Shown: positions 16,402 to 24,988, numbered from the stretch's first letter. The stretch: 64,000 nt of DNA from Candidatus Peregrinibacteria bacterium CG10_big_fil_rev_8_21_14_0_10_55_24 (GCA_002772745.1 PFDV01000001.1:113843-177842), one strand, 5' to 3'. Notes: generated by a model not told the origin, from the letters alone. A program made the numbers and translations.

Positions 16402-17799
16402 ATGCCGGCTTCCTCACTCGATAGCGTCGTTTCCCTCTGCAAACGCAGGGGATTCATCTTCCCGGGATCCGAGATCTACGGAGGACTGGCCAATACGTGG
16501 GATTACGGCCCCTTGGGCACAGAGCTGAAGAACCGCGTGAAGCAGGAGTGGTGGCGAGCCTTCGTCCACAAACGGCCCGATATGGTGGGCCTCGATAGCG
16601 CCATCCTCATGAACCCCAGAGTCTGGGAAGCCAGCGGCCACATGCAGAACTTCAACGACCCGCTCGTAGACTGCAAGAAGTGCAAGGAGCGCTTCCGCGG
16701 CGATAAGCTCATTGAGGAGAAGCTCGGCGTGGAGGCTGCCTCTGTCCTCAAACTTGAGCAGGTGGAACCCATGCTCACGGCCGAGAAGATCCCCTGTCCC
16801 AGTTGTGGAACAGTCTCATGGACTCCGGCCAAGACCTTCAACATGATGTTCAAAACCCACCAGGGTGTTGTGGAAGAACAAGCAACCATGGTGTACCTGC
16901 GCCCAGAAACGGCACAGGGAATCTTTGTGAACTTCAAGAATATCCTTTCGACGCAACGGCCGCGTCTTCCCTTCGGTGTCGCGCAGATCGGCAAGGCGTT
17001 TAGGAACGAGATCACGCCCGGGAATTTCACCTTCCGCACGCGCGAGTTTGAACAAATGGAAATTGAGTACTTCGTGGAACCGGGCAAAGAGACGAAAGTG
17101 TTCGATGAATGGAAGGAAGCTGTTTGGGATTGGTACACGGGCCTGGGCATTGCCAAGGAACACCTGCGCGTACGTGAGCACAGTCCGGAGGAGCTCAGCC
17201 ACTACAGCTCACGCACCGTCGATATCGAGTACCAGTTCCCGTGGGGCTGGGGGGAGCTCTTCGGGCTCGCCAATCGCGGCGACTACGACTTGAAGCAGCA
17301 CGAGGAGTATTCCAAGGAAGATCTCATGTACACGGACCCCGACGATGCGACAAAGAAGTTCCTGCCGCACGTGGTGGAGCCGAGCTTCGGTTGTGACCGC
17401 ACGGTCCTCACGTTCCTCCTGGAGGCCTACGCCGAGGAGGAGCTTCCAAACGGCGACGTGCGCACGGTGATGCGTTTCGACCCGCGCCTCTCCCCCATCG
17501 ATGTGGCCATCCTTCCCTTGAGCAAGAAAGAACACCTCGTTGCGAAGGCGCAGGAGATCCATCGTATGATCACGGAGAAAGCCGACCTCGTCACGGACTT
17601 CGACGTGACAGGCTCCATCGGCAAGCGCTACCGCCGCCAGGACGAGATCGGAACGCCCAAGGCGGTGACGGTGGACTTTGGGACGCTGGGTGAAGACGAC
17701 GTGCAGGGCGAAAAGGATACGGTGACGATCCGCGATCGCGACAGTCTCAAGCAGGAGCGCGTGCCCGTTGGAAAGCTTGTGGAGATCCTTGCGCCGTAG
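16402..17799 (+). CDS. glyS: Glycyl-tRNA synthetase, single-chain alpha2 type
   Basis: 465 residues. It attaches glycine to tRNA-Gly. This is the eukaryote/archaeon/Thermus-like single-chain GlyRS rather than the two-subunit GlyQ/GlyS form. Visible signatures include FPGSEIYGGLANTWDYGPLG at the N-terminus, a zinc-ribbon-like insert (CKKCKERF ... CPSCG), RPETAQGIFVNFKN, the motif 2 region FRNEITPGNFTFRTREFEQME (about 200) and motif 3 EPSFGCDRT (about 327). A C-terminal HGTP anticodon-binding domain follows. AAGGTG lies five bases before the ATG and could serve as a ribosome binding site. Confidence 0.96.
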   Translation: MPASSLDSVVSLCKRRGFIFPGSEIYGGLANTWDYGPLGTELKNRVKQEWWRAFVHKRPDMVGLDSAILMNPRVWEASGHMQNFNDPLVDCKKCKERFRGDKLIEEKLGVEAASVLKLEQVEPMLTAEKIPCPSCGTVSWTPAKTFNMMFKTHQGVVEEQATMVYLRPETAQGIFVNFKNILSTQRPRLPFGVAQIGKAFRNEITPGNFTFRTREFEQMEIEYFVEPGKETKVFDEWKEAVWDWYTGLGIAKEHLRVREHSPEELSHYSSRTVDIEYQFPWGWGELFGLANRGDYDLKQHEEYSKEDLMYTDPDDATKKFLPHVVEPSFGCDRTVLTFLLEAYAEEELPNGDVRTVMRFDPRLSPIDVAILPLSKKEHLVAKAQEIHRMITEKADLVTDFDVTGSIGKRYRRQDEIGTPKAVTVDFGTLGEDDVQGEKDTVTIRDRDSLKQERVPVGKLVEILAP

Positions 17800-17839
17800 G
17801 AAGTGCAGGTCTACATTCGCGGCCATTCTTCTTTTTTAT

Positions 17840-18106
17840 ATGGTCCGCACATTTGAGCAACGGCTCACGCCTCCCCCTCTGCACCTCAACGGAGGGCATG
17901 AGACCGCACGACCCCCTGCGATGAGTGGGGCAGCAATTCCCAGGAACAGAAGTATGACGATGGAAATGGTGCTCGCATTGCTCACGCACGCGTACCTCGA
18001 TGTGCCGGGCACGACAATCACCCAAGAAGAAAAGATCGGACGCAATGCTCCGTGCCCCTGCGGATGCGGAAATAAGCGCAAGAACTGCGCAAAAAAGGGA
18101 GTGTAG
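17840..18106 (+). CDS. Small protein with a C-terminal SEC-C-like zinc motif
   Basis: 88 residues from ATG 17840. The C-terminus reads IGRNAPCPCGCGNKRKNC, a SEC-C motif like the one at the end of SecA and many small bacterial proteins, although the usual final CC/CH pair is CA here. The first 60 residues have a Pro-rich segment and a short amphipathic helix (MTMEMVLALLTHAYL) without a recognised domain. It follows glyS after 40 bases. The role is unknown; SEC-C modules usually bind zinc and contact ribosomes or the SecB/SecA system. Confidence 0.7.
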   Translation: MVRTFEQRLTPPPLHLNGGHETARPPAMSGAAIPRNRSMTMEMVLALLTHAYLDVPGTTITQEEKIGRNAPCPCGCGNKRKNCAKKGV

Positions 18107-18164
18107 CCGAGGATAGACCGCTCACGAGATGCCACGAGTGTTCTTGATTTTTCCGCGTAAACAG

Positions 18165-18192
18165 TTGATCTCGACTCGCAGATGCGTACACT
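18165..18192 (+). promoter_or_regulatory. Promoter of the rpsB-tsf operon
   Basis: TTGATC, 16 bases, TACACT. The predicted start near 18199 leaves a leader of about 170 bases before rpsB. The leader holds the palindrome at 18241-18284 and could be a site of S2 autoregulation. Confidence 0.6.
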
Positions 18193-18240
18193 GCGCTCAT
18201 CGGTCCGGTCGATTGTTGCGGTCCTGACGCGCAGCGTCAC

Positions 18241-18284
18241 TCTGAGTGAGGAGTCAGCCACAGGCTGACGACAAATCGAGGGGT
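18241..18284. repeat. REP-like palindrome in the rpsB leader
   Basis: TCTGAGTGAGGA is followed by the hairpin GTCAGCC-ACA-GGCTGAC and then ACAAATCGAGGGGTG. The same frame (CTGAG, short perfect palindrome, GACGA, TCGAGGGGTG) recurs at 29181-29220 with a different hairpin core. Confidence 0.6.
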
Positions 18285-18367
18285 GCCGCACTACGCGTAT
18301 CCTCCGCCCCAGGCAAGTAGACGCCGGATAACCGCCAAGGATTTCTTCCATCGTTTCCTCAACCTCT

Positions 18368-19072
18368 ATGCCTATCCCAACCGAGAAGGAACTCCTCGAT
18401 GCCTGCTGCCACATCGGCCACCGCAAGGACAAGTGGAACCCCCGCATGGCGCGTTACCTCTTTGGAGCACGCAGGAACATCCACATCTTCGATCTCGTCC
18501 AGACGCGCCAGCACCTGGAAGATGTCTGCAGCGCACTGAAAAAACTACAGAACGAAGGGAAAACGATTCTGCTCGTCTCCACGAAACCGCAGAGCATTCC
18601 TTTGATCGAGGCACTGGGCAAAGCGCTCAACCAACCGATCGTCACCAAGAAATGGATCCCGGGACTCCTGACTAACTGGCACACCATGAAGCGGCGCATC
18701 AAGCACTACCTCGACCTCCAGAAGTCGTTCCAGACCGGAGACGTGGAGAAGTACAAGAAGAAGGAGCAGATGCAGCTTCGCAAGAAACTCGCCAAGCTCG
18801 ATGCCGCCCTCTCGGGTGTCGCGGGTATGCGAGATCTGCCCGATGCCGTGTTCGTGGTGGATGCCATGCGCAACCATGTCACGGTGCTCGAGGCCAAGAA
18901 ATTGAAGATTCCCGTCTACGGCATTTGCGACAGCATCGCGAACCCCGATGAGTTTACGGCGTTCATACCCGCGAACGACGACGCAGTTTCCTCCTTAAGC
19001 ATCATCCTCGAGACCATCACCTCTCAGCTCAAGGGTTCCCAAAAGTCAGAGCCCGTCCTCTCCGAGGCGTAA
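18368..19072 (+). CDS. rpsB: 30S ribosomal protein uS2
   Basis: 234 residues with the uS2 signatures HIGHRKDKWNPRMARYLFGARRNIHI, LVSTKPQS, VTKKWIPGLLTNW and VVDAMRNHVTVLEAKKLKIPVYGICDS. It binds the 30S head/body junction together with uS3 and bS1. The usual partner tsf follows after 20 bases, forming the conserved rpsB-tsf operon. No Shine-Dalgarno sequence is visible before the ATG. Confidence 0.97.
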   Translation: MPIPTEKELLDACCHIGHRKDKWNPRMARYLFGARRNIHIFDLVQTRQHLEDVCSALKKLQNEGKTILLVSTKPQSIPLIEALGKALNQPIVTKKWIPGLLTNWHTMKRRIKHYLDLQKSFQTGDVEKYKKKEQMQLRKKLAKLDAALSGVAGMRDLPDAVFVVDAMRNHVTVLEAKKLKIPVYGICDSIANPDEFTAFIPANDDAVSSLSIILETITSQLKGSQKSEPVLSEA

Positions 19073-19092
19073 TTCCTCTTCTCCTCTCCGTC

Positions 19093-19869
19093 ATGACGAA
19101 CATTTCCGCATCCGCCGTCTTCTCCTTGCGCTCGCGAACGGGCGTTTCCATTCTCCTGTGCAAAAAGGCACTGGAAGAGGCCCAAGGCAACGAGGAGAAA
19201 GCCATTGAGATCCTCAGGAAGAGCGGAGAGGCACAGGCGGTAAAGCGCGCGGGAAAGGACCAGAGAGAAGGGAACGTGTTCCTGGCACAGAGCGCCGATC
19301 GCGCTGCGCTGGTTCTCCTGCAGTGCGAAACGGACTTCGTGGCGCGCAACGAAGATTTCCAGGCCTTCGGGCAGAAATTCGCCGATCTCCTACTGGCTGA
19401 GGGCGAGAATGCCGTGCGCACACGCGCCGAAAAGGATCTCCCTGTCATCGTGCAGAAACTGGGGGAGAACATCTCTCTGGGTGAAGTACTCATCCTGGAA
19501 GCCCCCGTACTGGGAACCTATGTCCACACGAACCGCAAGATCGGTGTGATAGTCGGTTTGGATAAGGGGGAGACTTCGGTTGCGAAGGATGTCGCCATGC
19601 ATGCCGCTGCGATGAATCCTCTCTACCGCACGCCGCAGGATGTCCCCCCCGAAGCTATTGAGCGCGAGAAAGAGATTTGGAAATCTCAGCTTGTAAAGGA
19701 AGGCAAACCCGAAGCCATCTGGGACAAGATTATGCTCGGCAAGGAGAAGAAGTTCCGTGAGGAGAACGCTCTCACTACTCAGGAGTTTGTAAAAGACCCG
19801 ACCAAGACTGTCGCACAGTACTTGAATGGGGCCTCCGTGCAGGCATACGTGCGTCTGGCGGTCGGGTGA
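19093..19869 (+). CDS. tsf: Translation elongation factor Ts
   Basis: 258 residues. EF-Ts recycles EF-Tu by exchanging GDP for GTP. The N-terminal UBA-like helical module (SLRSRTGVSILLCKKALEEAQGN and onward) and the core signature TDFVARNEDFQAFG are clear. The C-terminal dimerisation half contains DVAMHAAAMNPLY and FVKDPTKTVAQYL. It is co-transcribed with rpsB. Confidence 0.96.
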   Translation: MTNISASAVFSLRSRTGVSILLCKKALEEAQGNEEKAIEILRKSGEAQAVKRAGKDQREGNVFLAQSADRAALVLLQCETDFVARNEDFQAFGQKFADLLLAEGENAVRTRAEKDLPVIVQKLGENISLGEVLILEAPVLGTYVHTNRKIGVIVGLDKGETSVAKDVAMHAAAMNPLYRTPQDVPPEAIEREKEIWKSQLVKEGKPEAIWDKIMLGKEKKFREENALTTQEFVKDPTKTVAQYLNGASVQAYVRLAVG

Positions 19870-19992
19870 CAGGAATCAGGAAGCAGTGATCAGATATACC
19901 CGATGACCTCTTGAGCCGTATTCTCCTGTCTCCTGACCCTTGCCTCGTCCTGGAATAAAAGCTGATTGCCGCTCCAGAGCCTTAGGAGTACA

Positions 19993-20373
19993 ATGGAATT
20001 TGACATGGTAAAAGCTGACATTCTCATTGCCGAGGACGACCCAGTCCTGAGAGAGGTGTACACGAAGAAATTCTCCCTCTCGGGATTTTCCATCAGAACG
20101 GTCAAGGATGGACAGGAAGCCATTGCCGCCATTGAGCAGAAACAGCCCGATATCCTGATCTTGGACCTCAACATGCCCGTGGTGGACGGGTTTGGGGTTC
20201 TGGAGAAATTCCCAAAGGAAAAACGGACCTTTCCTGTGATCATCCTCACGAACTTCGGTAACGAGAAGAATCGTGAGCGTGGTGACGCATTGGGAGCCGA
20301 CGATTACTTCGTGAAGAGCGAGATGACCATTCGCTCGCTCCTCGAAATGGTGCAGAAGCTCATCAAGGGGTGA
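19993..20373 (+). CDS. Single-domain response regulator (CheY-like receiver)
   Basis: 126 residues consisting only of a receiver domain. Acidic pocket EDD is at residues 13-15, the phospho-acceptor Asp is in LILDLNMP (about 58), Thr in ILTNFG (about 86) and Lys in YFVKSEM (about 107). The start was placed at ATG 19993, four bases after AGGAG, rather than at the in-frame ATG 20005. No output domain is attached and no histidine kinase is visible in the window, so the partner is unknown. Confidence 0.9.
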   Translation: MEFDMVKADILIAEDDPVLREVYTKKFSLSGFSIRTVKDGQEAIAAIEQKQPDILILDLNMPVVDGFGVLEKFPKEKRTFPVIILTNFGNEKNRERGDALGADDYFVKSEMTIRSLLEMVQKLIKG

Positions 20374-20592
20374 TACCCGGCTGGTGCAACAGGCCTTGAG
20401 AAAGCCATTTCTGGCTATCATGCGGCTTTGCAATGAGAACAGTTTTGGCATCTTCTGTGCGCGCATATTCGTACGGCGTAGTGGATTACTACGCTGTTCC
20501 TGCCAAAGAAAAAGGGAGGGAATAGCGTCTGGCGTCAACCGCGAAGCCGTATCAGCGCAGCAAAAAACATGCTACAATGGTAAGATAAAGCC

Positions 20593-23073
20593 ATGCCGAA
20601 GCTCTTGCTCTTCACCGCAACGCTGGCTCTGGCGCTGGGCGCGCTGGTGCTGGTGCTATGGTTCCTGAGGAAAAGGCAGGAGCGTCGCGACGAACGCGAC
20701 CTGGTATTTCTGCAGATCCTGGTACCGAAGAAAGAGAGTAAGGAGGATAAGGAAACGGAAGCGGAAAAGTACACCACAGGCCACGATTTCCGCGAGGTAC
20801 TGGGCGTCATGGATCACCTGTACCAATCACTCTACGGGCTCTACAACAGCGGCATTAATCGCCTGTGGAGAGGACAGGTATTCTTCTCCGTAGAGTATGC
20901 GGCACTCGCAGGAGAGATTCTCTTTTTCGTTGTGTGTCCCCGGCGCTTTAGCCCGATCATCGAGAAACAGATCACGTCATTTTATCCCGATGTCATCATT
21001 GATGAGGTGGAGGATTACAACATCTTCACCGAGAACTCGGTGGTTGCGGTGCAGACGCTCATCCCTGCAAAACCTTTCGCTGCCGTCTTTAAAACCTACG
21101 ACCAACTGAAGAGTGATCCGGTGAACGCCATCACCAATGCGTTCTCCAAGTTACAGATCACCGAGGGCGCAGCGGTGCAGTTTGTGCTCAAGCCCGTAAA
21201 ATCAGGTTGGCAGAGAACGTTGCAAGTGGAAGCAACCCGACTTATCAACCCCAAACTCCATCGAGCAAAGTGGTGGAACCCCATTTCCTGGCTTTCCGCC
21301 TTCTTCAGTATGCTCACAACGGGTGAGGCCGTGGAGCTGCAAGTCGAGGAAAAGTCCACGGGAGAGCGCGTATCCACCGCAGTGGAGGAATACAGCAAAT
21401 CCGTGGATGAGAAGGCCAACCAGCCGGGATTCTCGTGCATTGTGCGACTGGTGGCTTCGGCTGACACTCCAGCGCGCGCGCAGACGCTGCTGGATACGAT
21501 CATTGCAGCATTTTCACAGTTCAACAGTATCCGTGGGAACAGCCTGCGCAAGACACGCATCGTGGAACGCCGCTCGATCCTGAACCGATTCATCCGCAGG
21601 ACACCGAGCCGCACGATCAAGCAATTGCTGCACGCACGAAAAATGATTTTGGGAACCACCGAGCTTGCCGGATTTTTCCACTTCCCCAACATCCGTTACA
21701 ACAAGGTGGATATGATCAAATGGCAGAACTTCAAGGTCGCTCCAGCACCCAAAGATATTCCCCAAGAGGGACTCTATCTGGGAACGAATACATACAGAGG
21801 CGAAAAGCACCGCGTTCACCTGAAACCGGAAGACCGTTTTCGTCACTTCTACATCATCGGACAGACCGGAACGGGCAAGTCCTCGATTCTCCAGCTCATG
21901 GCACGTCAGGACTTTCATAGTGACAGGGGGGTGTGCGTCGTGGACCCGCACGGATCACTGATTGATGACCTGCTTCCCTACATACCACGCGAACGAGCCG
22001 ATGATGTGATCTACTTCAATCCCGCGGATACCGAGCGTCCCATGGGACTCAACCTGCTCGAAGGCAAAACCTCCGAGGAGAGGGACCTTATCGCCCTCGA
22101 TGCCATGAACATGATGGTGAAGATGTTCGGTAACGAAATCTTCGGCCCGCGCATCCAGGACTACTTCCGCAACGGGTGCTTGACACTGATGGAGGATGAG
22201 GACGAAGGCGGCGCCATCACAGACCTGGTGAAGCTCTTCACCGACGATGAGTGGCAACGCTACAAGGTAAGCAAAGTAAAGAACCCCATCGTACGCGCCT
22301 TCTGGGAGAAGCAGATGGCCCAGACCGGGCAACGGGAGAAACAGGAGATGATCCCCTACTTCGCAGCGAAATTCGGTCAGTTCTACACGAACACGCTGAT
22401 CCGCAACATTGTGGGCCAGACGAAGAGCGCGTTTGATATTTCTCAGGTGATGAACTCGGGGAAGATTCTCCTCGCCAACCTTTCCAAGGGTCTCGTCGGT
22501 GATATCAACTCACAACTCTTGGGTATGATTTTCGTCAGCAAGATCCAGGTGGCCGCCATGCGGCGCCAACAACAGAGTGCTGCGGAGCGCAGGGACTTTT
22601 TCCTCTACATCGACGAATTCCAGAACTTCGTCACGGAATCCATTGAATCCATCCTCTCCGAGGCCCGCAAGTACCGCTTGGGACTTGTTCTGGCACATCA
22701 GTACCTCGACCAGCTCGAAAAGCAGGACAAGCTCTCGGGGAATGTAAGTCTGAAAGGAGCGATTTTTGGAAACGTGGGCACGATGATGTTCTACAAGATC
22801 GGCCCGCAGGATGCCGAGGTCGGTGCCAAAGAGATGGCCCCGGTATTCTCCGAGCAGGACCTTGTGAACATGGATGCCTTCAAGGGAGCAATGAAGCTCT
22901 GCGTCGATGGCAAGCCTTCGCGCCCGTTCTCCATTGAGGTCCCACGACCATGGCTGGAAACCACCTACCCCAAAGATCCCCAGGCTGCCGAGGCCTTCAA
23001 ACAACTCTCGCGGCTCACCTACGGCAGACAAAAGGACTTTGTGAACAGGGAAATCCTGCGCAGAATCGGCTAA
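20593..23073 (+). CDS. VirD4/TraG/VirB4-like ATPase with CPR-type N-terminal domain
   Basis: 826 residues. A membrane anchor occupies residues 3-25. An N-terminal domain of about 350 residues follows, shared with the partial protein at 1-1013 (EKQITSFYPDVIIDEVEDYN). The motor domain has Walker A in IIGQTGTGKSS (about 424-432) and Walker B in FFLYIDEFQNF (about 669-679), with DPHGSLIDDLLPYIP in between, typical of TraG/VirD4-like coupling proteins. It is probably an inner-membrane ATPase that moves DNA or protein through a type IV secretion-like machine or drives a pilus. It is the last GC-rich gene before the AT-rich cassette block. Confidence 0.85.
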   Translation: MPKLLLFTATLALALGALVLVLWFLRKRQERRDERDLVFLQILVPKKESKEDKETEAEKYTTGHDFREVLGVMDHLYQSLYGLYNSGINRLWRGQVFFSVEYAALAGEILFFVVCPRRFSPIIEKQITSFYPDVIIDEVEDYNIFTENSVVAVQTLIPAKPFAAVFKTYDQLKSDPVNAITNAFSKLQITEGAAVQFVLKPVKSGWQRTLQVEATRLINPKLHRAKWWNPISWLSAFFSMLTTGEAVELQVEEKSTGERVSTAVEEYSKSVDEKANQPGFSCIVRLVASADTPARAQTLLDTIIAAFSQFNSIRGNSLRKTRIVERRSILNRFIRRTPSRTIKQLLHARKMILGTTELAGFFHFPNIRYNKVDMIKWQNFKVAPAPKDIPQEGLYLGTNTYRGEKHRVHLKPEDRFRHFYIIGQTGTGKSSILQLMARQDFHSDRGVCVVDPHGSLIDDLLPYIPRERADDVIYFNPADTERPMGLNLLEGKTSEERDLIALDAMNMMVKMFGNEIFGPRIQDYFRNGCLTLMEDEDEGGAITDLVKLFTDDEWQRYKVSKVKNPIVRAFWEKQMAQTGQREKQEMIPYFAAKFGQFYTNTLIRNIVGQTKSAFDISQVMNSGKILLANLSKGLVGDINSQLLGMIFVSKIQVAAMRRQQQSAAERRDFFLYIDEFQNFVTESIESILSEARKYRLGLVLAHQYLDQLEKQDKLSGNVSLKGAIFGNVGTMMFYKIGPQDAEVGAKEMAPVFSEQDLVNMDAFKGAMKLCVDGKPSRPFSIEVPRPWLETTYPKDPQAAEAFKQLSRLTYGRQKDFVNREILRRIG

Positions 23074-23113
23074 GTCGTTGAGAGGCCTTTGACTCAAGCG
23101 TGTTTATCGGGGA

Positions 23114-23555
23114 GTTGTGCGACTTAACAGAAATGTCCCTAAGGAGTTGATTATACAAATCAAAGATAATATATTCCAAGTATGAGCAAAGATAATCTTA
23201 AACCTGATGAAACAGATGATCCTCAAAAAGCATCCGAAGAAGATGCCGTTACCCCAAAGGAGGAACGTAGATCGCTAGCAAGTGAAGGTGCTCTGATTGC
23301 GCAGCAGATAGCTGAAGCAAGAAAGAATTACGGTGAATGGGGTGCTCAGCAAGTGATTGAGGCACATGAGAGAATGTCGGGACAATGAGCATTTCTGTTA
23401 CATCGCACAACACGCCTTGTACGGTTCGTCCAACTTAAATGGACTCTCCCAAATGCTACGGCGGTGAGTCGCTTCCACCTTCGTCCGCCTGCGGCGGACT
23501 ACGGTGGACAAGTCGCTCCATATTTTATGGCCTTGCACTTCGTACAAGGCGGAAC
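23114..23555 (+). mobile_element. Integron-cassette-like unit 1 (ORF plus attC-like end)
   Basis: The unit opens with GTTGTGC (23114-23120). After the gene at 23182-23388 it carries GCACAAC (23405-23411), the exact reverse complement. Complementarity extends outward for 20 of 22 bases (23114-23135 against 23390-23411). Then come CGCCTTGTACG (23413-23423) and its perfect complement CGTACAAGGCG (23541-23551), GAAC and GTTATGT (23556-23562). In a circular cassette the R'' box must pair with the R' box at its own 5' end; this is what is seen. The 158-base length and the off-consensus boxes (GTTRTGY, not GTTRRRY) are weaknesses. No integrase is visible in the window. Confidence 0.5.
23182..23388 (+). 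CDS. Small acidic hypothetical protein in AT-rich block
   Basis: 68 residues, rich in Glu, Asp and Lys, with a C-terminal amphipathic helix (LIAQQIAEARKNYGEWGAQQVIEAHERM). No family was recognised. It is the only gene inside the first cassette-like unit. Base composition is much more AT-rich than in the flanking ATPase gene, suggesting a separate origin. Confidence 0.6.
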   Translation: MSKDNLKPDETDDPQKASEEDAVTPKEERRSLASEGALIAQQIAEARKNYGEWGAQQVIEAHERMSGQ

Positions 23556-23562
23556 GTTATGT
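23405..23562 (+). repeat. attC-like recombination site 1
   Basis: The order is R''-like GCACAAC, L'' CGCCTTGTACG, a central region with its own hairpin (GTCCGCC-TGC-GGCGGAC near 23483), L' CGTACAAGGCG, GAAC, R'-like GTTATGT. The L arms pair over 11 bases. R''/R' pair in six of seven positions counting one wobble. The 3' end AAGGCGGAACGTT resembles the AAGCGGGCGTTA ends of known attC sites. Confidence 0.45.
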
Positions 23563-23632
23563 GAAATAGAAAACATTTTGAAACCTTTTTTGATTCATTT
23601 TTTGCTTATAAAATGATATAATGGTACAAAAT

Positions 23633-24385
23633 ATGAGTGTAGAAGGAAAACCAAAACAAATCGACCAACAACCTGAATTGCCAAAGGTTGAAACATCAAC
23701 AAAACCTCCAACTGATTCAGAGAAGCTGGCTTCTCATAATTTAGAAAGAGAACAAACGAAAGCAAAGAAACAAGATGATGCTAAAATATCAGAGATTAGA
23801 GCCTCGCTTGGTCTAGAGCAGGCGGAAGGTGGAAAAACAACCAACCAACACTTACAAGAATATCTTGGTTTACAAGAAGGTGCTGTTGAAAGAGTGGCAT
23901 TATTAAAAGCAAAAAATCTTCCTGATCATTATCAGACACAACGCAAGGCTCTTCGTGATGAAAGATTGGACAAAGTGATTATCGCAGTAATTCCAGATGA
24001 TTTGTGGGTTAAGGGAAGCCAGCCCTCTGAATCTAGTGCTGAAAATCAACTTATCTTAATCAAACAAAGTTATTTTGAAGCGCAGGAAAATCCTGATGAA
24101 ATTGCTTGGTTATGTCATGAATTAGCGCATTGCCAAAACTTTTTAGATGCCGAATCTCCAGAGGCATATCAAGGCAATATGCAAAAATTTGCTTTTGAAG
24201 ATTTGAAAACTGAATATACATACCCAAATAATCCCGTTGAACAATTCACATTCACCAAGCAATTTCAATACCTGAAAGAGCATGGCAAAAGCAGAGAAGA
24301 TGTTTTAACAATGTTGAGTAAGTACTATCACGAAGAGGATTTTCCTTTCTTCAACAGGTTGTTGGATGGTGTTTATGGAAAATAA
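23633..24385 (+). CDS. Putative zinc metalloprotease-like (HELAH) protein in AT-rich block
   Basis: 250 residues from ATG 23633. The ATG at 23621 lies inside the TATAAT box (23617-23622) and cannot start a transcript from it. Residues about 1-90 are hydrophilic and Lys/Glu-rich. The C-terminal half contains WLCHELAHCQNF, an HExxH zinc-binding motif. About 45 residues later NPVEQFTF supplies a Glu that could be the third ligand, as in gluzincin-like families. There is no signal peptide, so it is probably cytoplasmic. The family is not recognised and peptidase activity is inferred from the motif only. Confidence 0.65.
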   Translation: MSVEGKPKQIDQQPELPKVETSTKPPTDSEKLASHNLEREQTKAKKQDDAKISEIRASLGLEQAEGGKTTNQHLQEYLGLQEGAVERVALLKAKNLPDHYQTQRKALRDERLDKVIIAVIPDDLWVKGSQPSESSAENQLILIKQSYFEAQENPDEIAWLCHELAHCQNFLDAESPEAYQGNMQKFAFEDLKTEYTYPNNPVEQFTFTKQFQYLKEHGKSREDVLTMLSKYYHEEDFPFFNRLLDGVYGK

Positions 24386-24387
24386 AG

Positions 24388-24507
24388 TTCGGTCTGGCTT
24401 TCAAAAGAATATGGAGGTCGTCGCTCCTCGACCCAAATCCTTCAGCAATGAGCCGCTTCGTGGTACATTGTGCTGCCTTGTACTTCATATAAGCCGAAAC
24501 GTTAGGC
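24388..24507 (+). repeat. attC-like recombination site 2 (5' half degenerate)
   Basis: The 3' end (24478-24513) matches the 3' end of site 1 in 24 of 30 aligned positions and closes with CCGAAACGTTAGGC, whose GTTAGGC fits the R' consensus GTTRRRY. TTCGG (24388-24392) can pair with CCGAA (24494-24498). No clean R'' box is seen before it. GGTCG...CGACC forms an internal stem. Confidence 0.4.
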
Positions 24508-24593
24508 GAAATATTTTTGCTTGTCCGTCCACTATTCCATAACAGAACTAAGTGTGATAGAATAGAGATGTATTACTTCCTAACATCCATACC

Positions 24594-24917
24594 ATGACAG
24601 CAGCAATACCAAATGATGCGGATTCAAAACTGCAAGATCTGGGAAAAATCCAATGCACAGAACTTTGCGAGGGAACGGAAGATCCAAGCGGACGAGAGCA
24701 ACTCGAAACATTGAGGCAATTAGCGAAGCAGAGTCGTGATACCGTCGTTCAGATGAACACTTTGCTTCGTAATAACATGTTGGGTTATCAAGGACTCCAT
24801 CCACGCACTGGATTTGCGCTCCGTGACATTGCCAGAGGAATGGATCCAGATGAAGCATTTGATAAAGCAATGGACACAATGTGGGCAGGTGCACCTATCG
24901 AAGAAGAGAAAAAATAG
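24594..24917 (+). CDS. Small hypothetical protein in AT-rich block
   Basis: 107 residues, probably helical (GREQLETLRQLAKQSRDTVVQMNTLLRNNM), with no signal peptide and no recognised domain. It starts 87 bases after the GTTAGGC box of the second attC-like site. A TAGAAT box lies about 30 bases upstream of the ATG. Behind its stop, GCCTAAA (24945-24951) and flanking bases are complementary to the unit's own 5' end, echoing the first unit. Confidence 0.6.
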   Translation: MTAAIPNDADSKLQDLGKIQCTELCEGTEDPSGREQLETLRQLAKQSRDTVVQMNTLLRNNMLGYQGLHPRTGFALRDIARGMDPDEAFDKAMDTMWAGAPIEEEKK

Positions 24918-24988
24918 AGTTCCCCTTCCAAGCAAAAAATTCTTGCCTAAATACGCTATAATTAAAAGATACTTAACTACAAAAAACT

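Noticed and set aside
18283..18675. 130-residue frame overlapping the start of rpsB
   Set aside because: It is out of frame with the clearly recognised uS2 and is a shadow.
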